64,000 nucleotides of DNA, from the NCBI GenBank assembly GCA_947499095.1, contig CANMMR010000004.1:186001-250000 (forward strand), written 5' to 3'. Both the position numbers and the translations under genes were made by a program. Positions 35,665-46,594 of the stretch are shown one piece after another (within the stretch, counting starts at the first letter, position 1; each line of letters begins with the position of its first letter). The notes beneath the pieces were generated by a model. The model ran no database searches and was not told where the DNA came from. It was given only the letters and a program-made list of their open reading frames with translations. This stretch comes from an uncultured Erythrobacter sp. (lineage in GTDB: Bacteria > Pseudomonadota > Alphaproteobacteria > Sphingomonadales > Sphingomonadaceae).

Positions 35665-36362
35665 TTTGCCGGAGGTAGTGCCGCCGCGACTTCATCCGCC
35701 GTGTCCGCGACCAGAGCCTCGATCCCCTCGACCGTCGGGTGGATGCGGTCGGACTGGAACAGGCTCGGATCCTGGTAGATCGCCTCCAACCAGAACGGGA
35801 TAAGCTCTGCATCATAGTCGCTGGCCAGCTCGCCGTAGAGGCCGTCGAATTGCGTCTGGTATTCGGGCCCGTAATTCGGCGGCGCGCGCATGCCCATCAG
35901 CAGGACCGGGATGTCGCGCTGGCGCAGTTCGTCCAGCATCGCCTCGAAGCTCGCCCGAGTCTGGTCGGGCGAGACGCCGCGCAGCATGTCGTTGCCGCCC
36001 AGTTCGAGGATGACGAGATCCGGCTTTTCCGCCTGCGCGTCGAGCGTAAACGCCAGCCGCTGCGCCCCGGCCTGGCTGGTATCGCCCGACACGCCTGCAT
36101 TGGCGATCCGCGCGTTGATGCCCTGCTCCCGCAAGGCGTCTTCCAGCAGCGCCGGATAACTGTTCTCCTCGCCCACGCCATAACCGGCAAACAGGCTGTC
36201 GCCGAAGGCCAGAATGCGCCGTTCCGGCCCCTCGACGGCAATGTCCGGGCGGGCCACGGACGGCGTTTGATCCGCTTGGCGCGCAGGCGCTTCCGCTGTT
36301 TCGGTGCCGCAGGCGGCCAGCGCTACGGCGAGAAGAGCAATCGACAAATGATAAAGCCGCAT
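35661..36362 (-). CDS. GDSL-family arylesterase/lysophospholipase (TesA-like), lipoprotein
   Basis: A 233-residue SGNH hydrolase. A lipoprotein signal (LSIALLAVALAACGTE, Cys18) is followed by a linker, then the four SGNH blocks: ILAFGDSLFAGYG (Ser), NAGVSGDTSQAG (Gly), LGGNDML (Asn) and the C-terminal DRIHPTVEG (Asp and His). E. coli TesA is periplasmic; here the protein appears lipid-anchored. It is divergent from the ABC genes at 36410-39633, the conserved tesA-ybbA-ybbP arrangement. Confidence 0.92.
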   Translation of the reverse strand: MRLYHLSIALLAVALAACGTETAEAPARQADQTPSVARPDIAVEGPERRILAFGDSLFAGYGVGEENSYPALLEDALREQGINARIANAGVSGDTSQAGAQRLAFTLDAQAEKPDLVILELGGNDMLRGVSPDQTRASFEAMLDELRQRDIPVLLMGMRAPPNYGPEYQTQFDGLYGELASDYDAELIPFWLEAIYQDPSLFQSDRIHPTVEGIEALVADTADEVAAALPPAN

Positions 36363-36409
36363 CGGCGAGTTTCCTTGTGCAACCGGACACCCCATGCCAT
36401 CGCAGCGCC

Positions 36410-37099
36410 GTGACGACATCTCAAGCCGCTATTTCAGCCCGCAACCTGTCCCTCACTCTCGGTAGCGACGCCGCACCGGTCGAAATCCTGCGCGGGATCG
36501 ATCTCGATATCGCCAGGGGAGAGACGGTGGCCCTGCTCGGGCCTTCGGGTTCGGGAAAAAGCTCGCTGATGGCGGTGCTGTCGGGCCTCGAACGCGCCAG
36601 CGGTGGCACGCTCGAGGTCGCCGGGCGAGACTTCGCCTCGATGGACGAAGACGCCCTCGCCCATGCGCGCCGCGGCGCCATCGGGATCGTGTTGCAGGCC
36701 TTTCACCTGCTGCCAACGATGACCGCGCTGGAGAACGTTGCCACGCCGATGGAACTTGCGGGAGAGGCCGACGCGCAGGACCGCGCGCGGGCGGAGCTCG
36801 AGGCCGTCGGCCTCGGGCACCGGCTCGATCATTACCCGTCGCAGCTTTCGGGCGGGGAGCAGCAACGTGTAGCCATCGCCCGCGCCATCGCGCCGCGCCC
36901 CGACCTCATCTTCGCCGACGAGCCGACCGGCAATCTGGACGCAGCCACTGGCCACGAGATCGTCGATCTGCTGTTCGCCCGCCGCGCGGAAACCGGCGCG
37001 ACCCTGCTCGTCATCACCCACGATCCCGAACTGGCCGAGCATTGCACCCGCGTGCTGACACTCGGCGACGGGCGTATCGCCACCGACACCGCCGCATGA
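36410..37099 (+). CDS. ABC transporter ATP-binding protein (YbbA/LolD type)
   Basis: A 229-residue ATPase with Walker A GPSGSGKSS (about residues 45-53), Q-loop VLQAFHLLPTMTALENV, signature LSGGEQQRVAIARAI, Walker B LIFADEP and H-loop VITHDPELAE. A GTG start gives MTTSQAAISARNLSL; an upstream in-frame GTG at 36377 is possible. Its stop overlaps the permease ATG. With the esterase it forms the ybbA-ybbP-tesA module, of uncertain substrate. Confidence 0.92.
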   Translation: MTTSQAAISARNLSLTLGSDAAPVEILRGIDLDIARGETVALLGPSGSGKSSLMAVLSGLERASGGTLEVAGRDFASMDEDALAHARRGAIGIVLQAFHLLPTMTALENVATPMELAGEADAQDRARAELEAVGLGHRLDHYPSQLSGGEQQRVAIARAIAPRPDLIFADEPTGNLDAATGHEIVDLLFARRAETGATLLVITHDPELAEHCTRVLTLGDGRIATDTAA

Positions 37100-39633
37100 G
37101 CGCCGCGCGGACAAACCAACAAGCGATGAGCTGGTCTACGGCCTGGCGCATCGCCCGGCGCGACCTCAACGCGCGCTTTCGCGGGCTCCGCCTGCTTCTC
37201 GTGTGCCTGTTTCTCGGCACCGGAGCGCTCGCAGCCATCGGCACGCTGACCGCTGCAATCGAGCGCGAACTGGAGGCCAATGGCCGCCAGTTCCTCGGCG
37301 GGGACTTGCAGATCGAATTGTGGCAGCGCGGCCTCAACGAGGAAGAGAGCGCCGCGCTTGCCGAATACGGCACCGTCTCGGTAGGCACGCGCATGCAGGC
37401 GATGGCCCGCTATGGCGAGCAGGCCGCGCCGATCGAACTCAAGGCCATCGACGGCGCCTATCCGCTTTATGGCAAGCTTGTGCTGGAAGACGGTCGCTCG
37501 GTCGGGCAACCGGAAGCCGGCGAAGCCTGGCTCTCCCCCGGAGCGGCCGAACGGCTGGGCGTTTCCGTCGGGGAGGCGATCGCGATCGGAACCGAAACGG
37601 TCACGGTCGGCGGGCTGATCGCGGACGAACCCGACCGGCTGGGCGAAGGTTTCCAGCTCGGCCCGACGATCATCGTGGCCGACGACCTGCCGCAACGCGC
37701 CGGTCTGATCGCGCCCGGCTCTATGTACGAAACCAAGACGCGCGTGCGTTTCGATAGTTTGCAAGATGCCGAAGATGTGCGCGAAGACATCGAAGAACGC
37801 TTCCCTGAAGCCGGCTTCGATATCGACACCGCCGATCGCGCCGCGCCCGGCACCGACCGCTTCATCGACCGGATGAGCGAATTCCTCACGCTGGTCGGCC
37901 TCGCCGCTCTCGTGATTGCAGGCATTGGTATCGGCGGCGGAGTGACCAGTTATCTCGACGCGCGACGGCAAGGCATTGCGACGCTCAAGATCCTCGGCGC
38001 GACGAGCCGCGATATCGCGCGGATTTATGCACTTCAGATCGCCGCAGCTGCTGTGGCCGGTAGTATTGCCGGCATCGTGGCTGGCATTGCCATCGTGCCG
38101 CTGCTGGCGACGGCGCTGGAAGGGCTGCTGCCAGTCTCGACCGGCCTCGTCGTCGCACCCGGCCCGCTGTTGCTTGCACTAGCCTATGGTCTGCTCGTCG
38201 CGCTGGTCTTCGCTGCGCCGCCGCTGCTGCGAGCGCGCAATTTTCCGGCGATGGCGCTGATGCGCGCCCGGGTGGCACCGCTCGCGCGGGACCGCGTCGC
38301 GCTGCTGGTGGTCGGCGGGGGTCTGGCGGCCATCGTGGCCTTGGCGCTGCTTACCGCAGAGCAGCCGCTGCTGTCCGGCGGCTTCCTCGCAGGCGCTGCC
38401 GTGCTCCTTGGATTGCTGGCCCTGCTCGGCTGGGGTATCCGCAAGCTCGCCGCCGCATTGCCGCGTCCTAAAGACCCCATCGCGCGCAACGCGCTCGCCA
38501 ATCTGCACCGGCCTGGCAGCTCGACCGGAGCTCTGGTGACCGCGCTCGGCTTTGGCCTGTCGGCCTTCGTCCTCCTCGCCGCAGTGCAATCCGCCATCGA
38601 CGGCAATATCGAGAGCCGCGTGCCCCAGCAGGCACCCGACTATTTCGTCCTCGACATCCCCCGCGACCGGATCGCCGAATTCGAAACCCTGATCGAGGAT
38701 GCCGATCCGCAGGCCGGCTGGCGCACCGTGCCCGCCCTGCGCGGCTCGGTGCTCGCTTTCGGCCCGGAAGGCGCAATGACCCGCACCTCGGAGCTCGAGG
38801 AAATTCCCGACGGTGCCTGGGCGCTGCGCGGCGAACGCGGCCTGACCTATGCCGACACCGTGCCCGAGGGCAACAGCGTCACTTCAGGGGAATGGTGGGG
38901 ACCAATGTACCAGGGCGAACCTCTCGTTTCGGTGGATGAGGAGTTTGCCGAGGCCGCCGGCCTCGAGATCGGCGACATGCTGACGTTCGGCGTGCTGGGC
39001 ATAGAGAAACAGGCACGGATCGCCAATTTGCGGCGGATCGACTGGGAGAGCATGGGGTTCAATTACGTCTTCGTGCTCAGCCCCAATGCGCTGGCCGATG
39101 TGCCGCACAATCTGGCCGCGACCATCGAATTGTCCGAAGGCAAGCCGACCGGGCCGCTGCTGCAGGCATTGGTCGCCAGCTTTCCCTCTGCGTCGGTGAT
39201 CGAGGTGGGCGGGGTTTTGGGACAGGCGCGCACGATCCTCGAGCAGGTGGGTCTCGCCACGCTCGCCGCGGCCAGCGTAGCCGTGCTTGCGGGTTTGGCC
39301 GTGCTATTGGGCGCGATTGCGGCAGCGCGCGCGGCGCGAACCTACGACACCGTGGTACTGCGCGTCCTCGGCGCGGACCGGCGCCAGATCCTTTATATGC
39401 AACTGATCGAATATGCCGCGCTGGCGGGAGCGCTGGCCATCGTCGCCCTCGCTGTCGGCAGCTTCGCCGGCTGGCTGGTCGTCACGCAGCTGTTCGAATT
39501 CGACTGGCTGCCCGACTGGGGCGAGGTCATCGCGGTGCTTGGTTTGGGACTCGGGATCGTACTGGCCTTTGCGCTCGGAGCGTCCCTGCCGCTGCTGAGG
39601 GCGAAACCGGCACAGGCATTGAGGGCGCTATAG
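37096..39633 (+). CDS. ABC transporter permease, FtsX-like (YbbP type)
   Basis: An 845-residue protein: one N-terminal helix (LLLVCLFLGTGALAAIGTL), a large periplasmic MacB-like domain (about residues 50-240), then a cluster of helices including a FtsX core (VGLAALVIAGIGIGGGVTSYLDARRQGIATLKILGATSRDI). A second periplasmic domain and a second FtsX core (VVLRVLGADRRQILYMQLIEYAAL) follow. The duplicated architecture is that of YbbP. ATGA coupling to the ATPase fixes the start. The 3' end is overlapped by an antisense HNH gene. Confidence 0.92.
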   Translation: MSAARTNQQAMSWSTAWRIARRDLNARFRGLRLLLVCLFLGTGALAAIGTLTAAIERELEANGRQFLGGDLQIELWQRGLNEEESAALAEYGTVSVGTRMQAMARYGEQAAPIELKAIDGAYPLYGKLVLEDGRSVGQPEAGEAWLSPGAAERLGVSVGEAIAIGTETVTVGGLIADEPDRLGEGFQLGPTIIVADDLPQRAGLIAPGSMYETKTRVRFDSLQDAEDVREDIEERFPEAGFDIDTADRAAPGTDRFIDRMSEFLTLVGLAALVIAGIGIGGGVTSYLDARRQGIATLKILGATSRDIARIYALQIAAAAVAGSIAGIVAGIAIVPLLATALEGLLPVSTGLVVAPGPLLLALAYGLLVALVFAAPPLLRARNFPAMALMRARVAPLARDRVALLVVGGGLAAIVALALLTAEQPLLSGGFLAGAAVLLGLLALLGWGIRKLAAALPRPKDPIARNALANLHRPGSSTGALVTALGFGLSAFVLLAAVQSAIDGNIESRVPQQAPDYFVLDIPRDRIAEFETLIEDADPQAGWRTVPALRGSVLAFGPEGAMTRTSELEEIPDGAWALRGERGLTYADTVPEGNSVTSGEWWGPMYQGEPLVSVDEEFAEAAGLEIGDMLTFGVLGIEKQARIANLRRIDWESMGFNYVFVLSPNALADVPHNLAATIELSEGKPTGPLLQALVASFPSASVIEVGGVLGQARTILEQVGLATLAAASVAVLAGLAVLLGAIAAARAARTYDTVVLRVLGADRRQILYMQLIEYAALAGALAIVALAVGSFAGWLVVTQLFEFDWLPDWGEVIAVLGLGLGIVLAFALGASLPLLRAKPAQALRAL

Positions 39634-39976
39634 AAATCCGGCCGGTACAGCTGGCCTGGTGCCATTTTCCTAGCTCCATTCGACGCCTGACATGCTTCCG
39701 ATGATCTTCTGCAGATTTGGCTACCGAACATTTGTGCCGCTGGGCGTTACAGAAGCGGCATGCAGCAACGAGATTGTCCCGATCGTTTGAGCCACCCTCA
39801 GATTTGGCAACCAGATGCTCGGCGGTGGCTTGGCGTTGGCGTGCTTGCTTTTGGGTAAGTCGGAATTTCTGGCGATAGTGATTCGGATCGTTGATCCACA
39901 TGGAGTCATCGCAATAGAAACAAAGACCATTCTGCTTTTGAAAATGGAACGAGGTTTTAGTCTTTAAATCGGCCAT
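39527..39976 (-). CDS. HNH endonuclease-like protein, overlapping the permease gene antisense
   Basis: A 149-residue protein with CFYC (about residues 19-22), the HNH core ATAEHLVAKSEGGSNDRDNLVAACRFCNAQRH and further basic residues. This matches the typical HNH fold with one zinc-binding Cys tetrad. The last 35 or so residues (ISIAPSMPVPVSPSAAAG...) are encoded antisense to the permease end and look like read-through into GC-rich DNA, so the original stop may have been lost. The N-terminal part is AT-richer than its surroundings, suggesting insertion of a foreign gene. Confidence 0.72.
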   Translation of the reverse strand: MADLKTKTSFHFQKQNGLCFYCDDSMWINDPNHYRQKFRLTQKQARQRQATAEHLVAKSEGGSNDRDNLVAACRFCNAQRHKCSVAKSAEDHRKHVRRRMELGKWHQASCTGRISIAPSMPVPVSPSAAAGTLRAQRPVRSRVPNQAPR

Positions 39977-40153
39977 TGATGCCTCCGAAAGGAAATTACA
40001 TTCCTGCGGTGCGCACCGGTTATTAGCCGTTCGAGGAAAGAGCCTAATGGCTCGCGCTATAGGCGGCTAATGCCGTTCCCCCACAACCTCACAAATCAAA
40101 CCTCTGTTCGATTATTTTTGAAAGATAGTCGTCGCCGACTATCAGTCAAGACA

Positions 40154-40181
40154 AAGAAAAAGGGGGCCCGAAAGCCCCCTT
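40154..40181 (-). terminator. Terminator of the TonB-dependent receptor gene
   Basis: On the minus strand AAGGGGGC-TTTCGG-GCCCCCTT is followed by a T-rich run, 28 bases after the receptor stop. A second hairpin, GATAGTCG-TCGC-CGACTATC (40124-40143), lies beyond it. Confidence 0.85.
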
Positions 40182-40208
40182 CCCCGCACCCGATGCTGAT
40201 CGCTTCGA

Positions 40209-42887
40209 TCAGAACTTGAACTTCGCGGCCACGCCGTAGGTGCGCGGCTGGTTCGGGTAGCCCGAGATCGAACCGGCCTGTGCGACCGAGTCGAATATCG
40301 TCGTGATGTAGCGATCGTCGAGCAGGTTGCGGCCCCAGACGGTCAGGTCGAGACCGAAGCCGAACGAGTAGGTAGCACTCGCCGAAAGCTCGTCGACCTG
40401 GCGGCGGAACGGAGCGGCAGCGGCAAAGGCCGCAGCCTGCGATGCCGGATTGCGCGGGTCGAAAAAGCCCGGCAGGCCGTCGGCGATCTGAACCGGAGCT
40501 TCGTGATAGAAGTTCGTGTTCAGGATAAGCCGGTCGCCATTGGCGTTGAGTTCCTTGTCGTACTGCGCGCCAAGCGACATCGTGAATTCCGAGATGCCGC
40601 CGACCGCGCGGCCCGACAAGTTGCCGATCGAGCTGTTCGGGAAATCGACATACTCGGGCTCGAGATAGGTGAAAGCGGCCAGGACGCTGAAGGAGTCGGA
40701 CACGCGCACGACGCTGTCGAATTCGATGCCGAAGGTTTCCTGCAGGCCGGCATTGGCCAGCGCGAAGCCGGTGCCGGTGAACAGGTTCGTCTGGAAGCCC
40801 TCGATCCGCTGGTTGAAGAACGTCAGGTTCGCCGAGAGGATGTCCCAGTTACCCTTGAAGCCCAGTTCGTAGACCTCGGTTTCTTCCGGGCCCGCGAAGC
40901 GCGAGCCGGGACGCAGGTTCGCGGGATCGAAACCGCCCGCGACGATAGCGGGGATGTCGGCAGCCAGCGGACGGCTGTCGCGCGACAGGTTGAACGAGCT
41001 CGCCTTGAAGCCGGTCGCATAGGACACATAGACGTTCAAGAACGGCGAGATGTCGTAGGCAAGGCGCGCGGTGTAGCTCCAGTCGCTGTCGTCGGTCTGG
41101 CCGTCTTCCACACTGTTCGGCACATTGAGGAACGGCGGCAGGAACTGCAGCGGCTGCAGCGCCAGCAGCGGGTTGACCGCAGGGTTGTTCTGGTTGGCAT
41201 CGGCGAAGGCCTGAGCGCCAGCCTGAACCTGCGCGAATGCTTCGGGATTGGCCGCAGCGAACGCACCCACCTGCGCGGGGTCTGTGGCGTCGATACCAAA
41301 GTTAGCGAGTGTGGTTGCAAATGCCTGAGCGAAGATCGCCGTATTGCCCGACTGGACGAGGTCGATGCCTGAGAACACGTCGCTCGAAATTACGTTGGTG
41401 GTGATTTCCTTGCTGTCGTCGGTGTAGTTCGCGCCGAGCGTCAGGACGAGTCCGTCGAGGATCTCGAAATCCACTTGGCCGAAGATCGACAGCGCTTCGT
41501 TGCTCAGTGTGTAGGCTTCATTGAGGCCTTGACCCGCAACGAAGAACCGGCCGGTGTAATCCTGGCCGTTAAGCGCCGAAAGCGTCGCCTCGAGCTGCTG
41601 CACGGCGAAGTCGTTCGGCGGGCTCGTGACCGGTCCGCCGATCAGGATGTTGGCGTACTCGCGGAAATCCTCGCCGTAGATCAGGCGGTTCTGCTGATCG
41701 ATGTCTTCGTTGAAGTAGAAACCGCCGAGCAGGAAGGACACACGGTCGCCGATCTCGCCCGCCAGACGCAGTTCCTGCGTGAAGGTCTCGAGGCCGACAT
41801 TGGCGAAGTTGCTGCCGATCAGGTCGGCGCTGGTGAAGTCCGAATCCTGATCCGTGATCGCCGTGGATTCGCGGTAGGCAGTGATCGAGGTCAGCGTAAA
41901 ATCGCCGATTTCGTAGTTCAGCTCGCCCGAGACGCCCCAGTTTTCGATCTCGTTGGTGGAATCGATATTGTTGTAAATCACGTCGGCGAACGGATCGTTC
42001 GGGTTCGGGATCTGGCCACCGAGTGCGAGAACTGCGTTGCTCGCATCGCTCCGGCGAAGGTTCACGACGCCGCAGCAGATTTCGTCGATCTTGTCGTAAT
42101 CGCCGATAAAGCGTGCGGTGAACGGGCCACCATTGTCGAACAGCAGCTGGCCGCGGGTGAACCAGCGGTCACGTTCGTTGCTGTCGTTGCCGGTGGCGAG
42201 GTCTTCGAGATAGCCGTCGCGCTTGTTGAGCCCGCCGGCAAGGCTGAACGCGATGCTGTCGGTGATCGGTCCGGTGACGAGGCCCTTCGCGACTATCGCG
42301 TCGTAATTGCCGTAGCTCAGCTCTGCCGAGCCGCCGAATTCGAACTCCGGCTCCTTGGTGACGATCGAGATGACACCCGCGCTGGCGTTCTTGCCGAACA
42401 GGGTCGACTGCGGGCCGCGCAGGACCTCGACGCGCTGGACGTCGGGCAGGTCGGTGATCTGCGAGGCGGTGCGGCTGCGATAGACGCCGTCGACGAAAAC
42501 GCCGACCGAGGGTTCGATACCGGCATTGTTCGCCCCGTTGCCGAAGCCGCGGATGAGGAAGTTGGTGTTCGCCGAGCTCTGCAGCTGGTTCACGCGAAGC
42601 GAGGGTACCTGCGTCTGGAGGTCGTTGAGGTCGCGGATCTGCGCGCGCTCGATAGTTTCGGCGGTGGTCACGCTGACAGCGACGGGCACTTCCTGCAAGG
42701 TCTGCTGGCGCTTGGTCGCGGTGACGACGATCACGTTACCGGTTTCGGTCTCGGGTTCCGCTTCGCCGATGTCGGCATCGTCGCCCCCTTTCTGGGCGCT
42801 CGCGGCCGTCGGAACGGCGAGTGCAGCGGCACCGGCAAGCAGGGCGGTACGAACGGTCGCGGCGCGGCCGAAAGTGTTGAACTTCAT
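40209..42887 (-). CDS. TonB-dependent receptor
   Basis: An 892-residue outer-membrane protein. The signal peptide (ALLAGAAALAVPTAASAQ) is followed by a TonB-box-like segment (GNVIVVTATKRQQTLQEVP). The plug domain follows at about residues 60-170 (NDLQTQVPSLRVNQLQSS, IRGFGNG, VEVLRGPQSTLFGKNASAGVI). The 22-strand barrel ends in the aromatic C-terminus YGVAAKFKF. Residues about 515-592 form an Ala/Gln/Asn/Pro-rich insertion that probably lies in an extracellular loop. The ligand is unknown; no heme, siderophore or cobalamin operon is nearby. Confidence 0.93.
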   Translation of the reverse strand: MKFNTFGRAATVRTALLAGAAALAVPTAASAQKGGDDADIGEAEPETETGNVIVVTATKRQQTLQEVPVAVSVTTAETIERAQIRDLNDLQTQVPSLRVNQLQSSANTNFLIRGFGNGANNAGIEPSVGVFVDGVYRSRTASQITDLPDVQRVEVLRGPQSTLFGKNASAGVISIVTKEPEFEFGGSAELSYGNYDAIVAKGLVTGPITDSIAFSLAGGLNKRDGYLEDLATGNDSNERDRWFTRGQLLFDNGGPFTARFIGDYDKIDEICCGVVNLRRSDASNAVLALGGQIPNPNDPFADVIYNNIDSTNEIENWGVSGELNYEIGDFTLTSITAYRESTAITDQDSDFTSADLIGSNFANVGLETFTQELRLAGEIGDRVSFLLGGFYFNEDIDQQNRLIYGEDFREYANILIGGPVTSPPNDFAVQQLEATLSALNGQDYTGRFFVAGQGLNEAYTLSNEALSIFGQVDFEILDGLVLTLGANYTDDSKEITTNVISSDVFSGIDLVQSGNTAIFAQAFATTLANFGIDATDPAQVGAFAAANPEAFAQVQAGAQAFADANQNNPAVNPLLALQPLQFLPPFLNVPNSVEDGQTDDSDWSYTARLAYDISPFLNVYVSYATGFKASSFNLSRDSRPLAADIPAIVAGGFDPANLRPGSRFAGPEETEVYELGFKGNWDILSANLTFFNQRIEGFQTNLFTGTGFALANAGLQETFGIEFDSVVRVSDSFSVLAAFTYLEPEYVDFPNSSIGNLSGRAVGGISEFTMSLGAQYDKELNANGDRLILNTNFYHEAPVQIADGLPGFFDPRNPASQAAAFAAAAPFRRQVDELSASATYSFGFGLDLTVWGRNLLDDRYITTIFDSVAQAGSISGYPNQPRTYGVAAKFKF

Positions 42888-43094
42888 GAAATATCCTCTT
42901 CTCTCAAGACGCATTCTGGTCTGCCGCGCAGTTCCCAAAATCACGCAAGCGAGGCGGCGAATATTCGTATGCACGCGCCACCTCAAGCATTTAGCCGGTC
43001 GCGAACCTAAGCGATTTCGCCACTGTGCCTTTCGCGTTACACCGCATATGCTTGCCGCATTGCAGCATCTGCGCTAGGGGCGCGCCCGAATTGC

Positions 43095-43113
43095 CAGGCG
43101 CATAAAGCGCCTG
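43095..43113 (+). other. Stem-loop in the typA leader
   Basis: CAGGCGC-ATAAA-GCGCCTG is a perfect 7-bp stem about 33 bases before the typA start. It may be a terminator remnant or a leader structure. Confidence 0.4.
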
Positions 43114-43146
43114 CCGCTACGGCATTCTAAACGAAAGCATACATCC

Positions 43147-44967
<1,821 letters not shown>

Positions 44968-44977
44968 GGCCTAGAGC

Positions 44978-45736
44978 TCAGGCCGAGACGTGGTATGTCT
45001 CGGCCAGCACCAATCCAGCGTAGAGCACTGCACCGCCGAGAAACGGCAGGAAAAAGCTTTTCCGGTTTTCCGGTAGCTCTTCCTTCAGCACCAGCAGCAT
45101 CACTCCACCTGCCAGGAAAGCGAACAGGCAGCCGATGGCGATCTCGGGCAGTTCGACCACCCGCCCCAGTGCCCAGCCGCCGAGCGTCGCTGCGACCAGC
45201 ACCCAGCGCCCCTTCGCATCGTAAAGTTCGGGGTGGTCGCTGCGCGAGCCGAAATCGGCCGTGACGAAGTGCAACAGCATTGCGGCGAAATAGAGCACCA
45301 GCCCGAGCGGCGATGTGTCTTCGCGATGCGACAGCAGATAGGTGATTACCAGGATCAGCAGCGCGGACGCGGCGATGTGCAGCCAGAACACGCCGTGATG
45401 CGGACGGTCACGGCCTTCCGTCGCTCTTCGCTCGTCGGTCGATACAACCAGCGCCCGTTCCAGACCGTAGAACAGGGCCAGACCGACCAGCGACAAGGTA
45501 TAGACCAGCCCCTCGGCAAGGGTAGCATCGAAGCCGGTCGCCAATTCGAACGTCGCCGCATGCGCGCCCAGCTCGGGCAGCACATGCATGAACACGTAAC
45601 CGACCGCTACACCGCCGGCGAAGCTCAACCACTTGCTGCGCGGCGTCCGATCGAGGAATCGCAGTTCGCCGACGAAAATATGCGTGGCCGCAAAGGCCAG
45701 CGCCATCGCCAGCGTGACGAGGACCCCGGCGCTCAC
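44978..45736 (-). CDS. ZIP-like multi-pass membrane protein
   Basis: A 252-residue protein with about eight predicted helices. Helix 2 (FAGGVAVGYVFMHVLPELGAHA) carries a His/Glu pair, and further helices include LHIAASALLILVITYLLSH and YFAAMLLHFVTADFG, reminiscent of ZIP metal transporters but shorter. Metal transport is a guess from topology and membrane histidines. It begins with GTG overlapping the SDR stop (GTGA), so the two are co-translated. Confidence 0.7.
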   Translation of the reverse strand: MSAGVLVTLAMALAFAATHIFVGELRFLDRTPRSKWLSFAGGVAVGYVFMHVLPELGAHAATFELATGFDATLAEGLVYTLSLVGLALFYGLERALVVSTDERRATEGRDRPHHGVFWLHIAASALLILVITYLLSHREDTSPLGLVLYFAAMLLHFVTADFGSRSDHPELYDAKGRWVLVAATLGGWALGRVVELPEIAIGCLFAFLAGGVMLLVLKEELPENRKSFFLPFLGGAVLYAGLVLAETYHVSA

Positions 45737-46512
45737 TCGTCCTGGAATGCCATGAAGTTCGGCTGGCCATTGCTAGCCGATACGCCGCCGTCGACGGCGA
45801 GATTCACTCCGGTGACGAATCGCGCATCCTCGCTGGCGAGGAACAAGACCGGCCCGGGGACATCCTCCGGTTCTCCGGGCCTGCCGAGCGGAATGCGGCG
45901 CATGAACGCTTCCATCAGGCTGTCATTGTCCATGATGCCCGAACTCATTTCCGAACGTGTCAGGGATGGGCAGACCGCATTCACGCGAATCCCCTGCTTG
46001 CCCAGCTGCAACGCCAGCGCGCGCGTAAGGTTCGTCACGGCACCCTTCGAGGCATTGTAGATCGGTAGGACCCAGTCACCTCCGGTGCCCGACACACTCG
46101 ATGTGTTGACGATCGACCCCTTGGTTTTGGCGAGGTGCGGGATCGCCTCGCGGCACAGGTAGAGCACGCCCTTCACATTGATATCGATAACCTTGTCGAT
46201 ATCGTCGTCGCTGGCATCGGCGAGCATGCCGAAGGCGCCGACACCGGCATTGTTGACCAGCACGTCGAGGCCGCCGAAGCGGTCAACGGTTTTGCCGACG
46301 ATGTCCTTGGCGAACTCGCTCTTCCCGACATCGCCTTCGACGATCAGCGTCCGGTCACCGTCCAGGTCTTTCGCGACTTTCTCCAGATCGTCACGGCTGC
46401 GCGAATTGAGCACGACATTCGCGCCCTCTTCGGCAAAGCGCCGCGCGATGCCCTCCCCGATGCCCGTGGACGAACCCGTTACGATAACTGTCTTGCCTGC
46501 AAATCGCTGCAA
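45733..46512 (-). CDS. Short-chain dehydrogenase/reductase
   Basis: About 259 residues from a TTG start at 46512 (LQRFAGKTVIVTGSSTGIGEG), chosen because AGGAG lies 7 bases upstream; an in-frame GTG at 46545 would add 11 residues that precede the SDR fold. It has the Rossmann motif TGSSTGIGEGIARRFAEEG, NNAGVG, the active-site Ser (TSSVSG) and YNASKGAV, and the tail FVTGVNLAVDGGVSAS. The substrate is unknown. It is coupled to the ZIP-like gene. Confidence 0.87.
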   Translation of the reverse strand: MQRFAGKTVIVTGSSTGIGEGIARRFAEEGANVVLNSRSRDDLEKVAKDLDGDRTLIVEGDVGKSEFAKDIVGKTVDRFGGLDVLVNNAGVGAFGMLADASDDDIDKVIDINVKGVLYLCREAIPHLAKTKGSIVNTSSVSGTGGDWVLPIYNASKGAVTNLTRALALQLGKQGIRVNAVCPSLTRSEMSSGIMDNDSLMEAFMRRIPLGRPGEPEDVPGPVLFLASEDARFVTGVNLAVDGGVSASNGQPNFMAFQDE

Positions 46513-46594
46513 TGCCGCGCTCCTGTAATGAGTGATCTCAGCCACTTAATGAGCCGACCTGGCAATTGTGCCGCCTAACCGCCCCACCCGAAGT

